From Streptococcus downei MFe28 (GTDB lineage: Bacteria > Bacillota > Bacilli > Lactobacillales > Streptococcaceae): a DNA stretch of 64,000 nucleotides. Position 1 is the stretch's first letter; each line of letters opens with the position of its first letter. The notes below the pieces were generated by a model, which worked only from the letters and a program-made list of their open reading frames with translations, was not told the DNA's origin and ran no database searches. Location of the stretch: assembly GCF_900459175.1 (NCBI RefSeq), contig NZ_UHFA01000002.1:186001-250000 (forward strand). Direction: 5' to 3'. Positions 28,675 to 39,021 of this stretch are shown here, in pieces. The position numbers and the translations under genes are program-made.

Positions 28675-28915
28675 AGTTCGCCTACAACCCCGTGGAAAAA
28701 GAAAAACACCAGCCCCATGCGGAACTGGTGTACATCTGCTAGGCGCAGTAGCTGATTGGCCTCTTTGCACCACTTCGTGGCACAGCAGAAGCCTAGTCGG
28801 CCTTGCGGGGGTGGTAAAACAGTCCGGTGGACTGTTTTAGCCTGACACCTTGAAATTAAAGAGTGGAGGGGGAAGGAAGGTTTTGACAAAGTCAAATCCC
28901 TTCTATCCCACTCCC
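28675..28915. repeat. Diverged relative of repeat family 2 forming the tsf terminator
   Basis: GCGCAGTAGCTGATTGG, TTGCGGGGGTGG, the hairpin AAACAGTCCGGTGGACTGTTT and the end ATCCCACTCCCTTA correspond to modules of the copy at 24039-24419. On the minus strand the last 55 bases fold as a long stem (GAGTGG ... TTTGAC/GTCAAA ... CCACTC) followed by TTT directly after the tsf stop, so it probably terminates rpsB-tsf transcription. 28479-28674 shows a small hairpin (AAGACTAGG/CCCAGTCTT) and no gene. Confidence 0.5.
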
Positions 28916-29956
28916 TTACTTATTCAAGGCTGCAGCCATGGTTGCGGCTACTTCGTTTTCAAAGTCATTTGTGGCTTTTTCAATTCCCTCACCAACTTCG
29001 AAGCGGGCAAAGTCAACAACCTTAGCATTGACAGATTCAAGGTAGGCTTCAACGGTCTTGCTGTCGTCCATGATGTAAACTTGAGCCAGAAGGGTATATT
29101 CTTGGTCAACCTTGGTGTTGTCCAACTTGAAGCGGTCCATCTTACCTGGGATAATCTTGTCCCAGATTTTTTCTGGTTTGCCTTCAGCCTTGAGTTCAGC
29201 CTTGATGTCTTCTTCAGCTTGTGCCAAAACTTCGTCAGTCAGTTGGCCCTTAGATCCATACTTCAAGAATGGCAGGGCTGGTTTGTTAACCATAGCACGG
29301 CTTTCGTTATCTTGTTCGATCTTGTGGTTCATTTGAGCCAATTCGTCATGGATGAATTGCTCGTCCAATTCCTTGTAAGACAAAACTTTTGGACTCATTG
29401 CAGCGATGTGCATTGAGATTTGTTTTGCCAAGGCTTCGTCGCCACCTTCAACAACAGAGATAACACCGATGCGGCCACCGTTGTGTTGGTAAGCACCGAA
29501 GTGTTGAGCGTCTGTTTTTTCCAAAACTTGGAAACGACGGAAGGAAATCTTTTCGCCGATAGTTGCTGTCGCATTGACATAAGCAGCTTCCAAAGTTTCT
29601 CCTGTAGGCATGGTTAGAACAAGAGCTTCTTCATTGTTAGCTGGCTTGTTTTCAGCGATGACTTTGGCTGTTTCGTTAACCAATTCAACGAATTGGGCGT
29701 TCTTAGCAACGAAGTCTGTTTCAGCATTGACTTCAACAACGGCTGCCACATTCCCAGCAACATAAACGCCAGTCAAACCTTCAGCAGCGACACGGTCAGC
29801 CTTCTTAGCTGCCTTAGCCATACCTTTTTCACGAAGCAATTCGATGGCCTTGTCCATGTCACCATCAGTTTCAACCAAGGCTTTTTTAGCGTCCATAACG
29901 CCTGCACCTGATTTTTCACGCAATTCTTTAACCAGCTTAGCTGTAATTTCTGCCAT
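28916..29956 (-). CDS. tsf: Translation elongation factor Ts
   Basis: The nucleotide exchange factor for EF-Tu. The 346-residue protein begins [20 protein letters not shown] with the EF-Ts signature ([16 protein letters not shown]), followed by the TDFVAKN core motif and the long streptococcal C-terminal extension. Downstream of rpsB with a 226-base spacer containing a GC-rich hairpin. Confidence 0.97.
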   Translation of the reverse strand: MAEITAKLVKELREKSGAGVMDAKKALVETDGDMDKAIELLREKGMAKAAKKADRVAAEGLTGVYVAGNVAAVVEVNAETDFVAKNAQFVELVNETAKVIAENKPANNEEALVLTMPTGETLEAAYVNATATIGEKISFRRFQVLEKTDAQHFGAYQHNGGRIGVISVVEGGDEALAKQISMHIAAMSPKVLSYKELDEQFIHDELAQMNHKIEQDNESRAMVNKPALPFLKYGSKGQLTDEVLAQAEEDIKAELKAEGKPEKIWDKIIPGKMDRFKLDNTKVDQEYTLLAQVYIMDDSKTVEAYLESVNAKVVDFARFEVGEGIEKATNDFENEVAATMAAALNK

Positions 29957-29989
29957 GAGTTTTCTTCCTCCAAAATTTATATGATGAAA

Positions 29990-30020
29990 GAAAGGGACGA
30001 GGGCTAGGCCCCGCCCCTTT
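29990..30020 (-). other. GC-rich hairpin between rpsB and tsf
   Basis: GAAAGGGGCGGGGC paired with GCCCTCGTCCCTTTC around CTA on the minus strand. It is not followed by a long T-run, so partial attenuation or RNA processing is more likely than full termination. Confidence 0.5.
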
Positions 30021-30209
30021 CGTGGTTTTACACTTATTTACTTTTAGTAGGGATAGGCAAAAGTTTACCATTTATAGTGCTAACCTCTACCTATTATTTC
30101 CTAATAATTGTAGTCGAACTAAAATCCTAGCGAAAAAGATGAACTTCCTAGTGTCTCTTTGACACTTAGGTCCGTTCCCTATTTTCCTACGGATTTTTTA
30201 ACGTTCTCC

Positions 30210-30983
30210 TTACTTGTTGTCGCCTTCGACAACTTCTACCAATTCTTCAAGGGATTCCGTTGAAGCAGCTTCTGCCAGTTCTTCTTCGACAGCCTTGTCT
30301 TCCCCTTGTTTACCTTCGATGATAGCGTCAGCCAATTTAGAAGTAATCAACTTAACGGCACGGATAGCGTCATCGTTGGCTGGGATGATAACATCAATAT
30401 CATCTGGGTCAGTGTTGGTATCAACCATAGCCACAACTGGGATGCCAAGTTTCTTAGCTTCCTTAACAGCAATTTGTTCCTTATGTGGGTCAACAACGTA
30501 CATAACGTCTGGAATCCGTGGCATATCTTCGATACCGCCCAAGAATTTTTCAAGACGAGCACGTTGCTTGTTAAGCAGGGCAACTTCCTTCTTAGGAAGG
30601 ACTTCGAAAGTACCGTCAGCTTCCATTTGTTTGATTTCTTTCAAACGACGGATACGCTTTTGGATAGTATCCCAGTTAGTAAGGGTACCACCCAACCAAC
30701 GGTGGTTGATGTAGAATTGACCAGCACGAGTAGCTTCTTCAGCGATAGCTTCAGCAGCTTGTTTCTTAGTACCGACAAAGAGGATAACAGCATCGTTAGC
30801 AGCAGCATCACGAACGAATTCGTAAGCTTGATCAGCCAACTTAACCGTTTGTTGCAGGTCGATAACGTGGATCCCGTTACGTTCGGTAAAGATGTACTTG
30901 GCCATCTTAGGGTTCCAGCGACGAGTTTGGTGTCCAAAGTGAACACCAGCCTCAAGTAATTGTTTCATTGAAATTACTGACAT
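30210..30983 (-). CDS. rpsB: 30S ribosomal protein S2
   Basis: The 257-residue S2 protein with the start [19 protein letters not shown] and the signatures [10 protein letters not shown] and [12 protein letters not shown]. The ATG at 30983 follows AGGAG by nine bases; an open upstream extension of 49 codons belongs to the leader and is not coding. The acidic C-terminus ([12 protein letters not shown]) is normal for streptococci. Expressed from the promoter at 31102-31130 through a structured leader of about 115 bases. Confidence 0.97.
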   Translation of the reverse strand: MSVISMKQLLEAGVHFGHQTRRWNPKMAKYIFTERNGIHVIDLQQTVKLADQAYEFVRDAAANDAVILFVGTKKQAAEAIAEEATRAGQFYINHRWLGGTLTNWDTIQKRIRRLKEIKQMEADGTFEVLPKKEVALLNKQRARLEKFLGGIEDMPRIPDVMYVVDPHKEQIAVKEAKKLGIPVVAMVDTNTDPDDIDVIIPANDDAIRAVKLITSKLADAIIEGKQGEDKAVEEELAEAASTESLEELVEVVEGDNK

Positions 30984-31101
30984 GAGTAGTTTCTCCTTTT
31001 GTTTTTTTCCTCTCTCAGATTTCAACTCGCCGATCAACCCCTTGGGGCAACAGACCCACGATTCGTCCAAGATGAGTATTATCGCAAACTGCGACCTTTT
31101 T

Positions 31102-31130
31102 ATGATAGCAGAAATCCCTAAATTTTGCAA
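31102..31130 (-). promoter_or_regulatory. rpsB promoter
   Basis: Minus-strand TTGCAA, 17-base spacer, TATCAT preceded by TG (extended -10). The leader that follows contains GTCGCAGTTTGCGA and TTGCCCCAAGGGG stems and could carry autoregulation by S2; this is inference. Confidence 0.6.
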
Positions 31131-31175
31131 GCGTCTGCCATGGTCAGATGATTTTGCGAAAAGCCGACTCAGTGC

Positions 31176-33026
31176 TTATTTCTTTAAGTGATAGGAATAG
31201 GTCGCAATGACAATATCCTCATGCCAACGCAGACTTGCCCGCAAACGAAGACTCATTTGGTTATGGAGGATGTTCTGCCAGCCATGTTTAGGAATAAACT
31301 TAGGAATCACTACTGTCAAAGTATGCTCATTTTTCTTTGTTTCTTCTAACATTTTTTGAACAAATAGGGTTGTTGGCTTAACAATATCGCGATAATCAGA
31401 ATCTATCATCACTAAAGGGACATCGGGGAAATAGCGTTTAAATTCCTCCTCCAGCTCTTCGTCCTTCTCCTTAGTTTCCAAGGTCGCTACATGCATGGCT
31501 AAAACCTTTTGTCCAATGCTGCTGGCATAATTGATAGCAGGGATACTAGCCTGAGTCATATTACCAACAAGTACCAAAGCAGTATTCCCTTGATAGGACG
31601 GAATGGCCTTCACCTCATCTGTTATCCGCAGTTGCATGGCAACATTGGTGTAGTGTCGTTTAATGGTATTAAAGAGAACTAACAAGGCAACAATAATTGG
31701 GAAAAAGGGCCAGATATCTCCCAACCGAAAAACCAGCAAAATGAGCACAATACCGTAACAGATAAGAGCCCCTAGAATATTTGCCAAAGAATGACACAGG
31801 TAGCCTTGTTTTAAGGTTCGTTTCCAATGAATCACCATTCCGGTTTGTGATAAAGCGAAAGGAATAAAAACACCGATAGTGTAGAGGGGAATTAGTCGCT
31901 CGGTAGAACCATCAAAGATAAAAAGCAAGGCAATAGCCCCCAAGGCCAGAGTAATTATCCCATTAGAATAACCGAGGCGGGCTCCTTTTTCCATAAACAG
32001 ATGGGGCATATATTTATTTTTTGCCATATTAAAAGAGAGCATAGGGAAGGCGGAAAAACCTGTGTTTGCGGCAACGGCAAGGATAAAAGCTGTCGCTAAC
32101 TGAAAAATATAAAAGAGAGCATTACCCAAGGCCGAGTTGCCATACACTCTTCTGGCAATCTGAGCTAGAACTGTTACGTGGTGGGAAGGTAGAATCCCCA
32201 GCCAGAAGTTTAGAAGACTAATACCAGCAAACATCAAACCCAAAATTAAAGACATTAAACTCAAGGTTGTTGAAGCATTTTTCTCCTTTGGATTCTTGAA
32301 AAAAGGAACAGCATTAGAAATGGCTTCAACACCTGTTAAAGAGGCTGAACCACTTGTAAAAGCCCTAAGCAGGAGAATAATGCTTACTCCCGAGACACTT
32401 TGTCCAATATGGGCAGTTGCCGTATAAGGGAGATGTCCCGTTATAATCTGATAGGCACCATAAATTAGCAAAAACAAAATACTGATAATAAAGAGATAGA
32501 CTGGAATCATCAAGGATTTAGCTGATTCTCTTAGCCCTCTGAGGTTCATCACCATTAGAACCAAAACCAAAGCTATCGAAAGGGCTAAATTGTGCTCTTT
32601 AATAGCAGGAAAAGCCGACGTTATCGCATCAGCACCAGAGGATACTGAGACAGCCACCGTCAGCATGTAGTCGACCAGTAAGCTACCTCCGGCAATCAGG
32701 CCCCAGCTGGGGGAAAGATTTTCTGATGAGACGACATAGGCTCCTCCTCCCTTGGGATAAGCGTGAATAACTTGTTGATAGGAGATGGTCAGGCTGGCTA
32801 AAAGCACCAAGACCATAAGTCCAATTGGCAGAGACCACCAAATCGCCAATGGAGAAATTGCTGCTAAAATCAGAATAACCTGCTCTGGTCCATAGGCAAT
32901 TGAAGATAAAGCATCGCTAGACAGCATGGCTAGGGCCTGCCTTTTAGACAGGAGATGACTATCATCCCCCTCACTAGTAGAAATCAGAGGACTCCCAATA
33001 AAGAGGGCTTTTAATCGTTCAAGCAT
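31176..33026 (-). CDS. kimA: KimA-type high-affinity potassium importer (APC superfamily)
   Basis: The 616-residue protein aligns by eye along its length with B. subtilis KimA (YdaO): N-terminal ALAMLSSDALSSIAYG, YPKGGGAYVVSSENL, GGSLLVDYMLTVAVS, SLTGVEAISNAVPFFKNP, NTGFSAFPMLSFN, a dozen membrane helices to about residue 455, and a cytoplasmic domain ending in TYSYHLKK. KimA is a K+/H+ symporter bound and inhibited by c-di-AMP in B. subtilis and other bacteria. It would also fit the annotation 'amino acid permease'. Monocistronic, upstream of aguR's end on the same strand. Confidence 0.8.
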   Translation of the reverse strand: MLERLKALFIGSPLISTSEGDDSHLLSKRQALAMLSSDALSSIAYGPEQVILILAAISPLAIWWSLPIGLMVLVLLASLTISYQQVIHAYPKGGGAYVVSSENLSPSWGLIAGGSLLVDYMLTVAVSVSSGADAITSAFPAIKEHNLALSIALVLVLMVMNLRGLRESAKSLMIPVYLFIISILFLLIYGAYQIITGHLPYTATAHIGQSVSGVSIILLLRAFTSGSASLTGVEAISNAVPFFKNPKEKNASTTLSLMSLILGLMFAGISLLNFWLGILPSHHVTVLAQIARRVYGNSALGNALFYIFQLATAFILAVAANTGFSAFPMLSFNMAKNKYMPHLFMEKGARLGYSNGIITLALGAIALLFIFDGSTERLIPLYTIGVFIPFALSQTGMVIHWKRTLKQGYLCHSLANILGALICYGIVLILLVFRLGDIWPFFPIIVALLVLFNTIKRHYTNVAMQLRITDEVKAIPSYQGNTALVLVGNMTQASIPAINYASSIGQKVLAMHVATLETKEKDEELEEEFKRYFPDVPLVMIDSDYRDIVKPTTLFVQKMLEETKKNEHTLTVVIPKFIPKHGWQNILHNQMSLRLRASLRWHEDIVIATYSYHLKK

Positions 33027-33150
33027 TATTAAACTCCTAAAAATAGTGATGGTTCATTATAATACTCTATTTCAGCTTTCGCAAGACATTTGAAGGCCTT
33101 GATTAATATTTTGTTCAGGCCAGAAAGATACTCACTACTATGAGTCTTTC

Positions 33151-34110
33151 CTACAATGAATGACTGGTGCTTTTAAAGTTGTCAAAAAGGACATAAATTT
33201 CATCCCGCTGGTGGATGGCCATCTTGAAATAGATATTATGAATATGAGCTTTGACCGTCCCGATGGAGAGGAAGAGGGTGTCCGCAATCTCTTGATTATT
33301 CTTATGTTCAAGCAAGAGCTGACAAATCTCACACTCCCTTTGAGTCAATCGGTAATGACTGAAAAAAGCCTCTTCTTTTCTTGCTAACAGGCTGTTAGTC
33401 TTTTCATTTCGCAGTTTTTTCTTGGGATAGTCCAGCAGGAAGTAGCGAATGGTTAGTAGACAGACGCAGAGATTGAAAATATCTTGGGAAAAATTGCGAT
33501 TTTGAATTTTGACGTTCAAGGAGTGGTAGCTATCAACACGGAAAATCACGAAGCTATCCTCCAGTAAAATCAGGAGCCCAAATATTAGACAGATGAAGCC
33601 TATCCAGGTTAAATACTTGGACACCAGCGACTGCGCTTTCTTCAGTTTCTTTTTTTGATGCCAAGCCAGCCCAGCTAGATAAAGTAGGAGTAATTGATTG
33701 GGGAGGTAATAGAGATAGACCGCCAAGGCACTACTGCTAAAAAGAGGAATCACGACCATCCAGCTTGTGATAAAAATCAAAATTAGCCATTGTGAAGGGT
33801 GAATGGTTTTCCCTGCCAAGCGCCTTAATAGCCAGAGCTGGCAAAAATTATTGACCGTATAAATCAAGGTTTTAACCAAGGGCATTCCCATAGACTCCTT
33901 GTTATAGATATGCGCAAAACTGGTAAAAACCTCAGTAAGAGAGACAATGACATTATCAAAGATGAAAAAGAGCAGATAGAGTCCTAGAACAAAGAAAAAC
34001 TGACCCTGGGACTCTTTCTTTTCTTTGTAGGCATAGTTATAGGCCAGAGCCATGGTCACCGAATAGAAAACCAGCAAAAGGCTGTTGTATAAATAATTTA
34101 AAATTGCCAT
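33151..34110 (-). CDS. aguR: Membrane-bound LuxR-type activator of the agmatine deiminase operon
   Basis: The 319-residue protein has about seven membrane helices in residues 1-215, then a cytoplasmic tail ending in a LuxR/GerE helix-turn-helix (LTQRECEICQLLLEHKNNQE then IADTLFLSIGTVKAHIHNIY). This layout and its divergent position to aguB match AguR of S. mutans, a sensor-activator responding to agmatine and acid. The ATG at 34110 follows AGGAG; an ATG 36 bases upstream is less likely. Confidence 0.88.
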   Translation of the reverse strand: MAILNYLYNSLLLVFYSVTMALAYNYAYKEKKESQGQFFFVLGLYLLFFIFDNVIVSLTEVFTSFAHIYNKESMGMPLVKTLIYTVNNFCQLWLLRRLAGKTIHPSQWLILIFITSWMVVIPLFSSSALAVYLYYLPNQLLLLYLAGLAWHQKKKLKKAQSLVSKYLTWIGFICLIFGLLILLEDSFVIFRVDSYHSLNVKIQNRNFSQDIFNLCVCLLTIRYFLLDYPKKKLRNEKTNSLLARKEEAFFSHYRLTQRECEICQLLLEHKNNQEIADTLFLSIGTVKAHIHNIYFKMAIHQRDEIYVLFDNFKSTSHSL

Positions 34111-34257
34111 ATCTTCTCTCCTAATCTCAGGTTTAGTATAGCACACGCCTTTGCATTTACCCTCTAAACCCTGAGTCTAAACTTATCTAAACTCTTTCTT
34201 ACTTTCATCATATAGAGCCAATAAAACCAGGCGATTAGAAGAAGTTTACATTTTTAT

Positions 34258-34310
34258 AACCAAATGTTGCCAGTTGGTTTATTGTAACCTCTTGCAATCT
34301 TGTTTAGACT
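34258..34310 (+). promoter_or_regulatory. aguB promoter with candidate AguR operator
   Basis: TTGTAA (34282-34287), 17-base spacer, TAGACT (34305-34310). Just upstream AACCAA and TTGGTT form an inverted repeat with a ten-base gap (34258-34279), ending close to the -35 box, where an activator would act. Confidence 0.5.
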
Positions 34311-34349
34311 GGGATTAACAAACAAAATAACTATAGGAGGTCTCTTCAG

Positions 34350-35366
34350 ATGGTTAAAAAAAGAGATTACATTACAACCGAAAGCTACAGCAAGGAAGAA
34401 TTGCTAGATATCGTTGAACTCTCCCTTAAGCTCAAGGATTGTATCAAGAATGGCTACTATCCTCCGTTGTTGAAAAATAAGACCTTGGCGATGATTTTTC
34501 AACAATCGTCTACAAGGACTCGTGTTTCCTTTGAAACGGCTATGACTCAGCTAGGGGGACATGCACAATATTTGGCTCCCGGACAAATTCAGTTGGGTGG
34601 TCATGAAACCATTGAGGATACCTCGCAAGTGGTTTCTCGCCTGACCGATATTATCATGTCTCGGGTTGAGCGCCACAAGAGTGTTGAAGACCTTGCCAAG
34701 TTTTCTTCCGTTCCTGTCATTAACGGCATGTCAGACTATAACCACCCCACTCAAGAGTTAGGGGACCTTTGCACCATGATTGAGCACCTACCCGCAGGTA
34801 AAAAACTCGAAGATTGTAAGGTGGTCTTTGTTGGAGATGCAACTCAGGTTTGCTTCTCTTTAGGTCTGATTACTACTAAGATGGGTATGGAATTTGTCCA
34901 TTTCGGCCCAGAGGGTTTCCAACTCAATGATAGGCACAAGGCTAAGTTAGACGAAATTTGTGCTATTTCAGGTGGTAAGTATACCGTTACAGACGACGAA
35001 GACGCTATTATTGGCGCTGACTTCCTCTACACCGATGTCTGGTATGGCCTCTATGAGGCTGAACTTTCCGAAGAAGAGCGCCTGAAGATTTTCTATCCTA
35101 AATATCAGGTTGATGCAGCCATGATGAAAAAAGCTGGTCCAAACTGTCAATTCATGCACTGCCTGCCGGCTACCCGAGGAGAGGAAGTTACCGATGAGGT
35201 CATGGACGGTCTAAACTCTATTTGCTTCGACGAAGCCGGAAATCGACTAACGTCAATTCGTGGCATTCTCGTTTATCTTCTGCGAGATTATGACGATAAA
35301 AACCCTTATGATTTGGACAAACAAGCTCAAGCCAAAAGCGAACTTGAACGCTTCTTAAAGGCTTGA
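34350..35366 (+). CDS. aguB: Putrescine carbamoyltransferase
   Basis: It phosphorolyses N-carbamoylputrescine to putrescine and carbamoyl phosphate. The 338 residues show the transcarbamylase signatures [10 protein letters not shown] (carbamoyl phosphate loop), HPTQELGDL and HCLPA, with the helical C-terminal extension ([17 protein letters not shown]) that distinguishes putrescine from ornithine transcarbamylases. AGGAGG lies nine bases before the ATG. First gene of aguBDAC. Confidence 0.94.
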   Translation: MVKKRDYITTESYSKEELLDIVELSLKLKDCIKNGYYPPLLKNKTLAMIFQQSSTRTRVSFETAMTQLGGHAQYLAPGQIQLGGHETIEDTSQVVSRLTDIIMSRVERHKSVEDLAKFSSVPVINGMSDYNHPTQELGDLCTMIEHLPAGKKLEDCKVVFVGDATQVCFSLGLITTKMGMEFVHFGPEGFQLNDRHKAKLDEICAISGGKYTVTDDEDAIIGADFLYTDVWYGLYEAELSEEERLKIFYPKYQVDAAMMKKAGPNCQFMHCLPATRGEEVTDEVMDGLNSICFDEAGNRLTSIRGILVYLLRDYDDKNPYDLDKQAQAKSELERFLKA

Positions 35367-35440
35367 TTGGGGGTAGAAGGGAGAGTGACCATTGCCTATT
35401 CCTCCTTCTCTTTTCCCCTATTTTTGGAAGGACTAGAACT

Positions 35441-36793
35441 ATGGAAAGCAAGAAAAAATTTAGCTTATTTAGTGCCGTCTTATCTGTTATTTGTGTCGTA
35501 TTTGTAGCTGAGGCGGCTGCCCCTGTTGCCGCCATCGGAAACTCCCAGTTCTTCTGGTGGATTTTCCTCTTAATCGCTTTCTTACTGCCTTACGGATTGA
35601 TTTCATCAGAACTTGGCACAACCTATATCGGTGAAGGAGGAATCTACGACTGGGTGACCAAGGCCTTTGGCCATAAATGGGGCTCTCGAGTATCTGGGTA
35701 CTATTGGATTAATTTCCCACTTTGGTTGGCCTCACTAGCCGTTATGACCCCAACTTTAATTGAAACCATGACGGGCTACCACTTCTCCACCTTGGCTAGC
35801 ATCATTACTGAGCTGATTTTCATCTGGATTATCGTTTGGATTAGTTTTTATCCGGTTAGTGATAGTATCTGGATTCTCAATGGATCTGCTGTGATTAAGA
35901 TGATTTTGGCCCTCCTTGTTGGTGGTCTAGGGGTCTATGTTGCTCTGACCAAGGGAATGGCCAACAAGATGACCTTGTCCTCCTTGTTGCCTAGCTTCGA
36001 TCTTAACAGCCTCTCATTTATCTCTGTTATCATCTTTAACCTTTTGGGATTTGAAGTCATCTGTACCTTCGCTGAGGGTATGGAGAAACCTAAGAAACAA
36101 ATTCCTCAGGCTATTATCGTTGGTGGCTTGGTCATCGCTGCCATCTACATCTTCTCCGCTTTTGGTATCGGCGTTGCTGTTCCCACCAAGGAAATTTCAA
36201 CTAGTAGTGGTATGATTGACAGCTTTAAGCTCTTGACAAATTCAAGTGGAGGCTGGTTCATTATTTCCATGGCCTTCCTCTTCTTGCTGACCCTCTTTGG
36301 TAATATGCTGTCTTGGTCCCTCGGGGTCAACAATACGGCCTGCTATGCGGCCGAAAATGGGGATATGCCAAAAGTCTTTGCCAAACGTAATCAAAAGAAT
36401 CAGATGCCCATTGGCTCTGCCATTATGAATGGGGTTGTAGCCAGTCTAGTTGTCGTTATTGCTCCTTTTCTTCCTAACCAAGACTTGTTCTGGGCATTCT
36501 TCTCTCTCAATCTGGTTATGTTCTTACTCTCTTATGTTCCTGTCTTTCCAGCCTTTTACAGGCTTAGAAAAATTGACCCAGACACGCCCCGGCCCTTCAA
36601 GGTTGGTGGTAAAGATAATTTCCTAAAGCTTTTAGTCCTATTACCAATGGTGATTATCCTGATTTCTCTAGTTTTCACCGCCCTACCCTTATCTGCCCAG
36701 GAATTGACTGGCAAGCTTCCGATTACTATCGGTTCTATTATCTGTATTGCTATCGGCGAGGGAATTATTCTAGTTAAAAAAATTAAGAAGTAG
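35441..36793 (+). CDS. aguD: Agmatine:putrescine antiporter
   Basis: A 450-residue APC-family transporter with about twelve helices (AEAAAPVAAIGNSQFFWWIF near the N-terminus, GEGGIYDWVTKAFG, FNLLGFEVICTF). In this operon it imports agmatine in exchange for putrescine, as in S. mutans. The ATG at 35441 follows GGAAGG; longer in-frame extensions into the aguB end are not needed. Confidence 0.92.
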   Translation: MESKKKFSLFSAVLSVICVVFVAEAAAPVAAIGNSQFFWWIFLLIAFLLPYGLISSELGTTYIGEGGIYDWVTKAFGHKWGSRVSGYYWINFPLWLASLAVMTPTLIETMTGYHFSTLASIITELIFIWIIVWISFYPVSDSIWILNGSAVIKMILALLVGGLGVYVALTKGMANKMTLSSLLPSFDLNSLSFISVIIFNLLGFEVICTFAEGMEKPKKQIPQAIIVGGLVIAAIYIFSAFGIGVAVPTKEISTSSGMIDSFKLLTNSSGGWFIISMAFLFLLTLFGNMLSWSLGVNNTACYAAENGDMPKVFAKRNQKNQMPIGSAIMNGVVASLVVVIAPFLPNQDLFWAFFSLNLVMFLLSYVPVFPAFYRLRKIDPDTPRPFKVGGKDNFLKLLVLLPMVIILISLVFTALPLSAQELTGKLPITIGSIICIAIGEGIILVKKIKK

Positions 36794-36829
36794 TTAGTTT
36801 TGAATATGAGTAGTCGAAAGGAGACTATT

Positions 36830-37927
36830 ATGGCAAAACGTATTGAAAATAGCACACCCAAGCAAGATGGCTTTCGTATGCCAGCTGAATTCGAACCACA
36901 AAAACAAATCTGGATGGTCTGGCCAGAGCGACCCGACAACTGGCGGTGGGGAGCTAAGCCTGCTCAAAAATCCTTCGTCAATGTCGCCACGGCTATCAGT
37001 CAATTTGAACCAGTTACTATGTGTGTCAATCCTAGCCAATATCAAAATGCTAGAGCTCAACTTCCCAGTCAAATCAGGGTTGTTGAAATGGCTAGCGATG
37101 ACTCTTGGGTAAGAGATTCTGGACCTACTTTTGTCGTTAATGACCAAGGTCAAATTCGAGCAAACGACTGGACCTTCAACGCTTGGGGTGGCCTAGTAGA
37201 TGGTCTCTATTTCCCTTGGGACAAGGACGACCAAGTGGCTCAAAAAATTTGCGAGATTGAAGGTGTGGATTCCTATCGAACTAATGGTTTCGTGTTAGAG
37301 GGTGGCTCCATTACCGTTGATGGTCAAGGAACCCTCATCACAACAGAAATGTGCCTACTCAGTCCTGGTCGTAATCCAGATATGACCAAGGAAGAAATTG
37401 AAGATAAATTGAAAGAACACCTCAACCTAGAAAAGATTATCTGGGTCAAGGACGGGATTGACCCTTACGAAACCAATGGCCACATTGATGATGTCGCTTG
37501 CTTTATCCGTCCTGGTGAAGTGGTTTGTATTTACACCGAGGATAAAACTCACCCCTTCTATAAGGAGGCTCAGGCAGCCTATGCCACCCTCAGTCAGGCA
37601 AGAGATGCCAAGGGTAGGAAATTAAAAATCCACAAGCTCTGTGTCACCCAAGAACCCTGCTACCTCAAGGATGCTGATACCATTGACTTGGTCGAAGGAA
37701 CTCTGCCACGTGAAGAAGGCGAAATTTCTATAGCCTCCTATATGAACTTTCTCATTGTCAACGGTGGTATTATCCTGCCTCAATACGGCGACGCTAACGA
37801 TGACTTGGCTGTTCAGCAAGTTCAGGCTATGTTTCCAGACTATAAGGTTGTTGGGGTCAGAACCGAAGAGGTTGCTTATGGTGGGGGAAATATCCACTGT
37901 ATCACCCAGCAGGAACCCGCTGTCTGA
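36830..37927 (+). CDS. aguA: Agmatine deiminase
   Basis: It converts agmatine to N-carbamoylputrescine and ammonia. The 365-residue protein of the guanidino-modifying fold shows MVWPERPDNWR, DDSWVRDSGPTFVV, ETNGHIDDVACF (catalytic His and Asp) and GGGNIHCITQQ with the nucleophilic Cys357, the same number as in E. faecalis AguA. AAAGGAG precedes the ATG at 36830; an ATG at 36800 is not supported by a ribosome site. Ammonia released here helps acid tolerance. Confidence 0.96.
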   Translation: MAKRIENSTPKQDGFRMPAEFEPQKQIWMVWPERPDNWRWGAKPAQKSFVNVATAISQFEPVTMCVNPSQYQNARAQLPSQIRVVEMASDDSWVRDSGPTFVVNDQGQIRANDWTFNAWGGLVDGLYFPWDKDDQVAQKICEIEGVDSYRTNGFVLEGGSITVDGQGTLITTEMCLLSPGRNPDMTKEEIEDKLKEHLNLEKIIWVKDGIDPYETNGHIDDVACFIRPGEVVCIYTEDKTHPFYKEAQAAYATLSQARDAKGRKLKIHKLCVTQEPCYLKDADTIDLVEGTLPREEGEISIASYMNFLIVNGGIILPQYGDANDDLAVQQVQAMFPDYKVVGVRTEEVAYGGGNIHCITQQEPAV

Positions 37928-37975
37928 TTCTTACAAGTCACTATTTATCAAAAGTTCAAATGGGGGAGAAAGGCT

Positions 37976-38932
37976 ATGAAAAGAAAAAAAGCTGTCATTG
38001 CTCTGGGCGGTAATGCCATCCTAAGGGATGATGCCTCGGCACTTGGACAACAAAAGGCAATAGCTAGCTCTGCGGAATACCTTGCCGACCTCATTGAGGA
38101 GGGCTATGAGCTGGTCATAACCCATGGTAACGGCCCTCAGGTGGGCAACTTACTCTTGCAACAGATGGCGGCAAACTCTAAAAATAACCCTGCCATGCCT
38201 TTGGATACCTGTGGGGCCATGACCGAAGGGGCAATTGGCTATTGGTTGCAAAATGCCTTGGACAACGTATTAGATCGCAGAGAAATCAACAAGAAGGTAG
38301 CCGCTTTAGTCACACAGGTTGAGGTCTCTGCCAAAGATCCTGCCTTTACCAATCCTAGTAAGCCTATCGGCCCCTTTCTATCAGAAACCGAGGCCCAGGA
38401 AGAAGCCCTACGAAGTGGAGCCACTTTTAAAGAGGAGGCTGGACGAGGATGGCGCAAGGTGGTTCCGTCTCCTCTACCCATCTCTATTCGGGAGAGTTCG
38501 ATTATTGAAGAACTCTTAGAGGAGGGAGTCGTTACTATTGCAGCTGGTGGTGGTGGCGTCCCTGTTGTCCGCAATAATGAAGGAGATTTACAAGGAATTG
38601 AGGCTGTCATTGATAAGGATTTTGCCAGCCAGACCTTGGCTGACCTCATTGATGCCGATTTACTGATTATTTTAACGGGGGTTGATTACGTTTATATCAA
38701 TTATAATAAGCCTAATCAGACCCAACTAAAAGACGTAACAACTAATGAATTGATGACTTACATTGATCAGGGACAATTCGCCGCTGGCAGTATGTTGCCT
38801 AAAGTTTCTTCTGCCATCCTTTTCGCAGAAAACAATCCCAAACGTAAGGCCGTTATTACTTCCTTAAATCATTTGAGCTCTGCCATCCACCAAGGAGAAG
38901 GGACCTGGGTTAGCAAAGAGAAGAAAAATTAA
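37976..38932 (+). CDS. aguC: Carbamate kinase
   Basis: It transfers the phosphate of carbamoyl phosphate to ADP, yielding ATP, CO2 and ammonia; last step of the agmatine pathway. The 318-residue protein has IALGGNAIL at the N-terminus, [22 protein letters not shown] and [25 protein letters not shown] precedes the ATG at 37976. End of aguBDAC. Confidence 0.95.
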   Translation: MKRKKAVIALGGNAILRDDASALGQQKAIASSAEYLADLIEEGYELVITHGNGPQVGNLLLQQMAANSKNNPAMPLDTCGAMTEGAIGYWLQNALDNVLDRREINKKVAALVTQVEVSAKDPAFTNPSKPIGPFLSETEAQEEALRSGATFKEEAGRGWRKVVPSPLPISIRESSIIEELLEEGVVTIAAGGGGVPVVRNNEGDLQGIEAVIDKDFASQTLADLIDADLLIILTGVDYVYINYNKPNQTQLKDVTTNELMTYIDQGQFAAGSMLPKVSSAILFAENNPKRKAVITSLNHLSSAIHQGEGTWVSKEKKN

Positions 38933-38978
38933 TCAAACAGAGGTGGTAGGAACAATTAGGTTCGCTCCCATCAGCCAC

Positions 38979-39007
38979 TTGACGAAGTCATATTTTTAGG
39001 ATAAAAT
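38979..39007 (+). promoter_or_regulatory. Promoter of tRNA-Cys
   Basis: TTGACG, 17-base spacer, TAAAAT, with the tRNA beginning 15 bases after the -10. Confidence 0.65.
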
Positions 39008-39021
39008 AGTCTTCGTTATTA

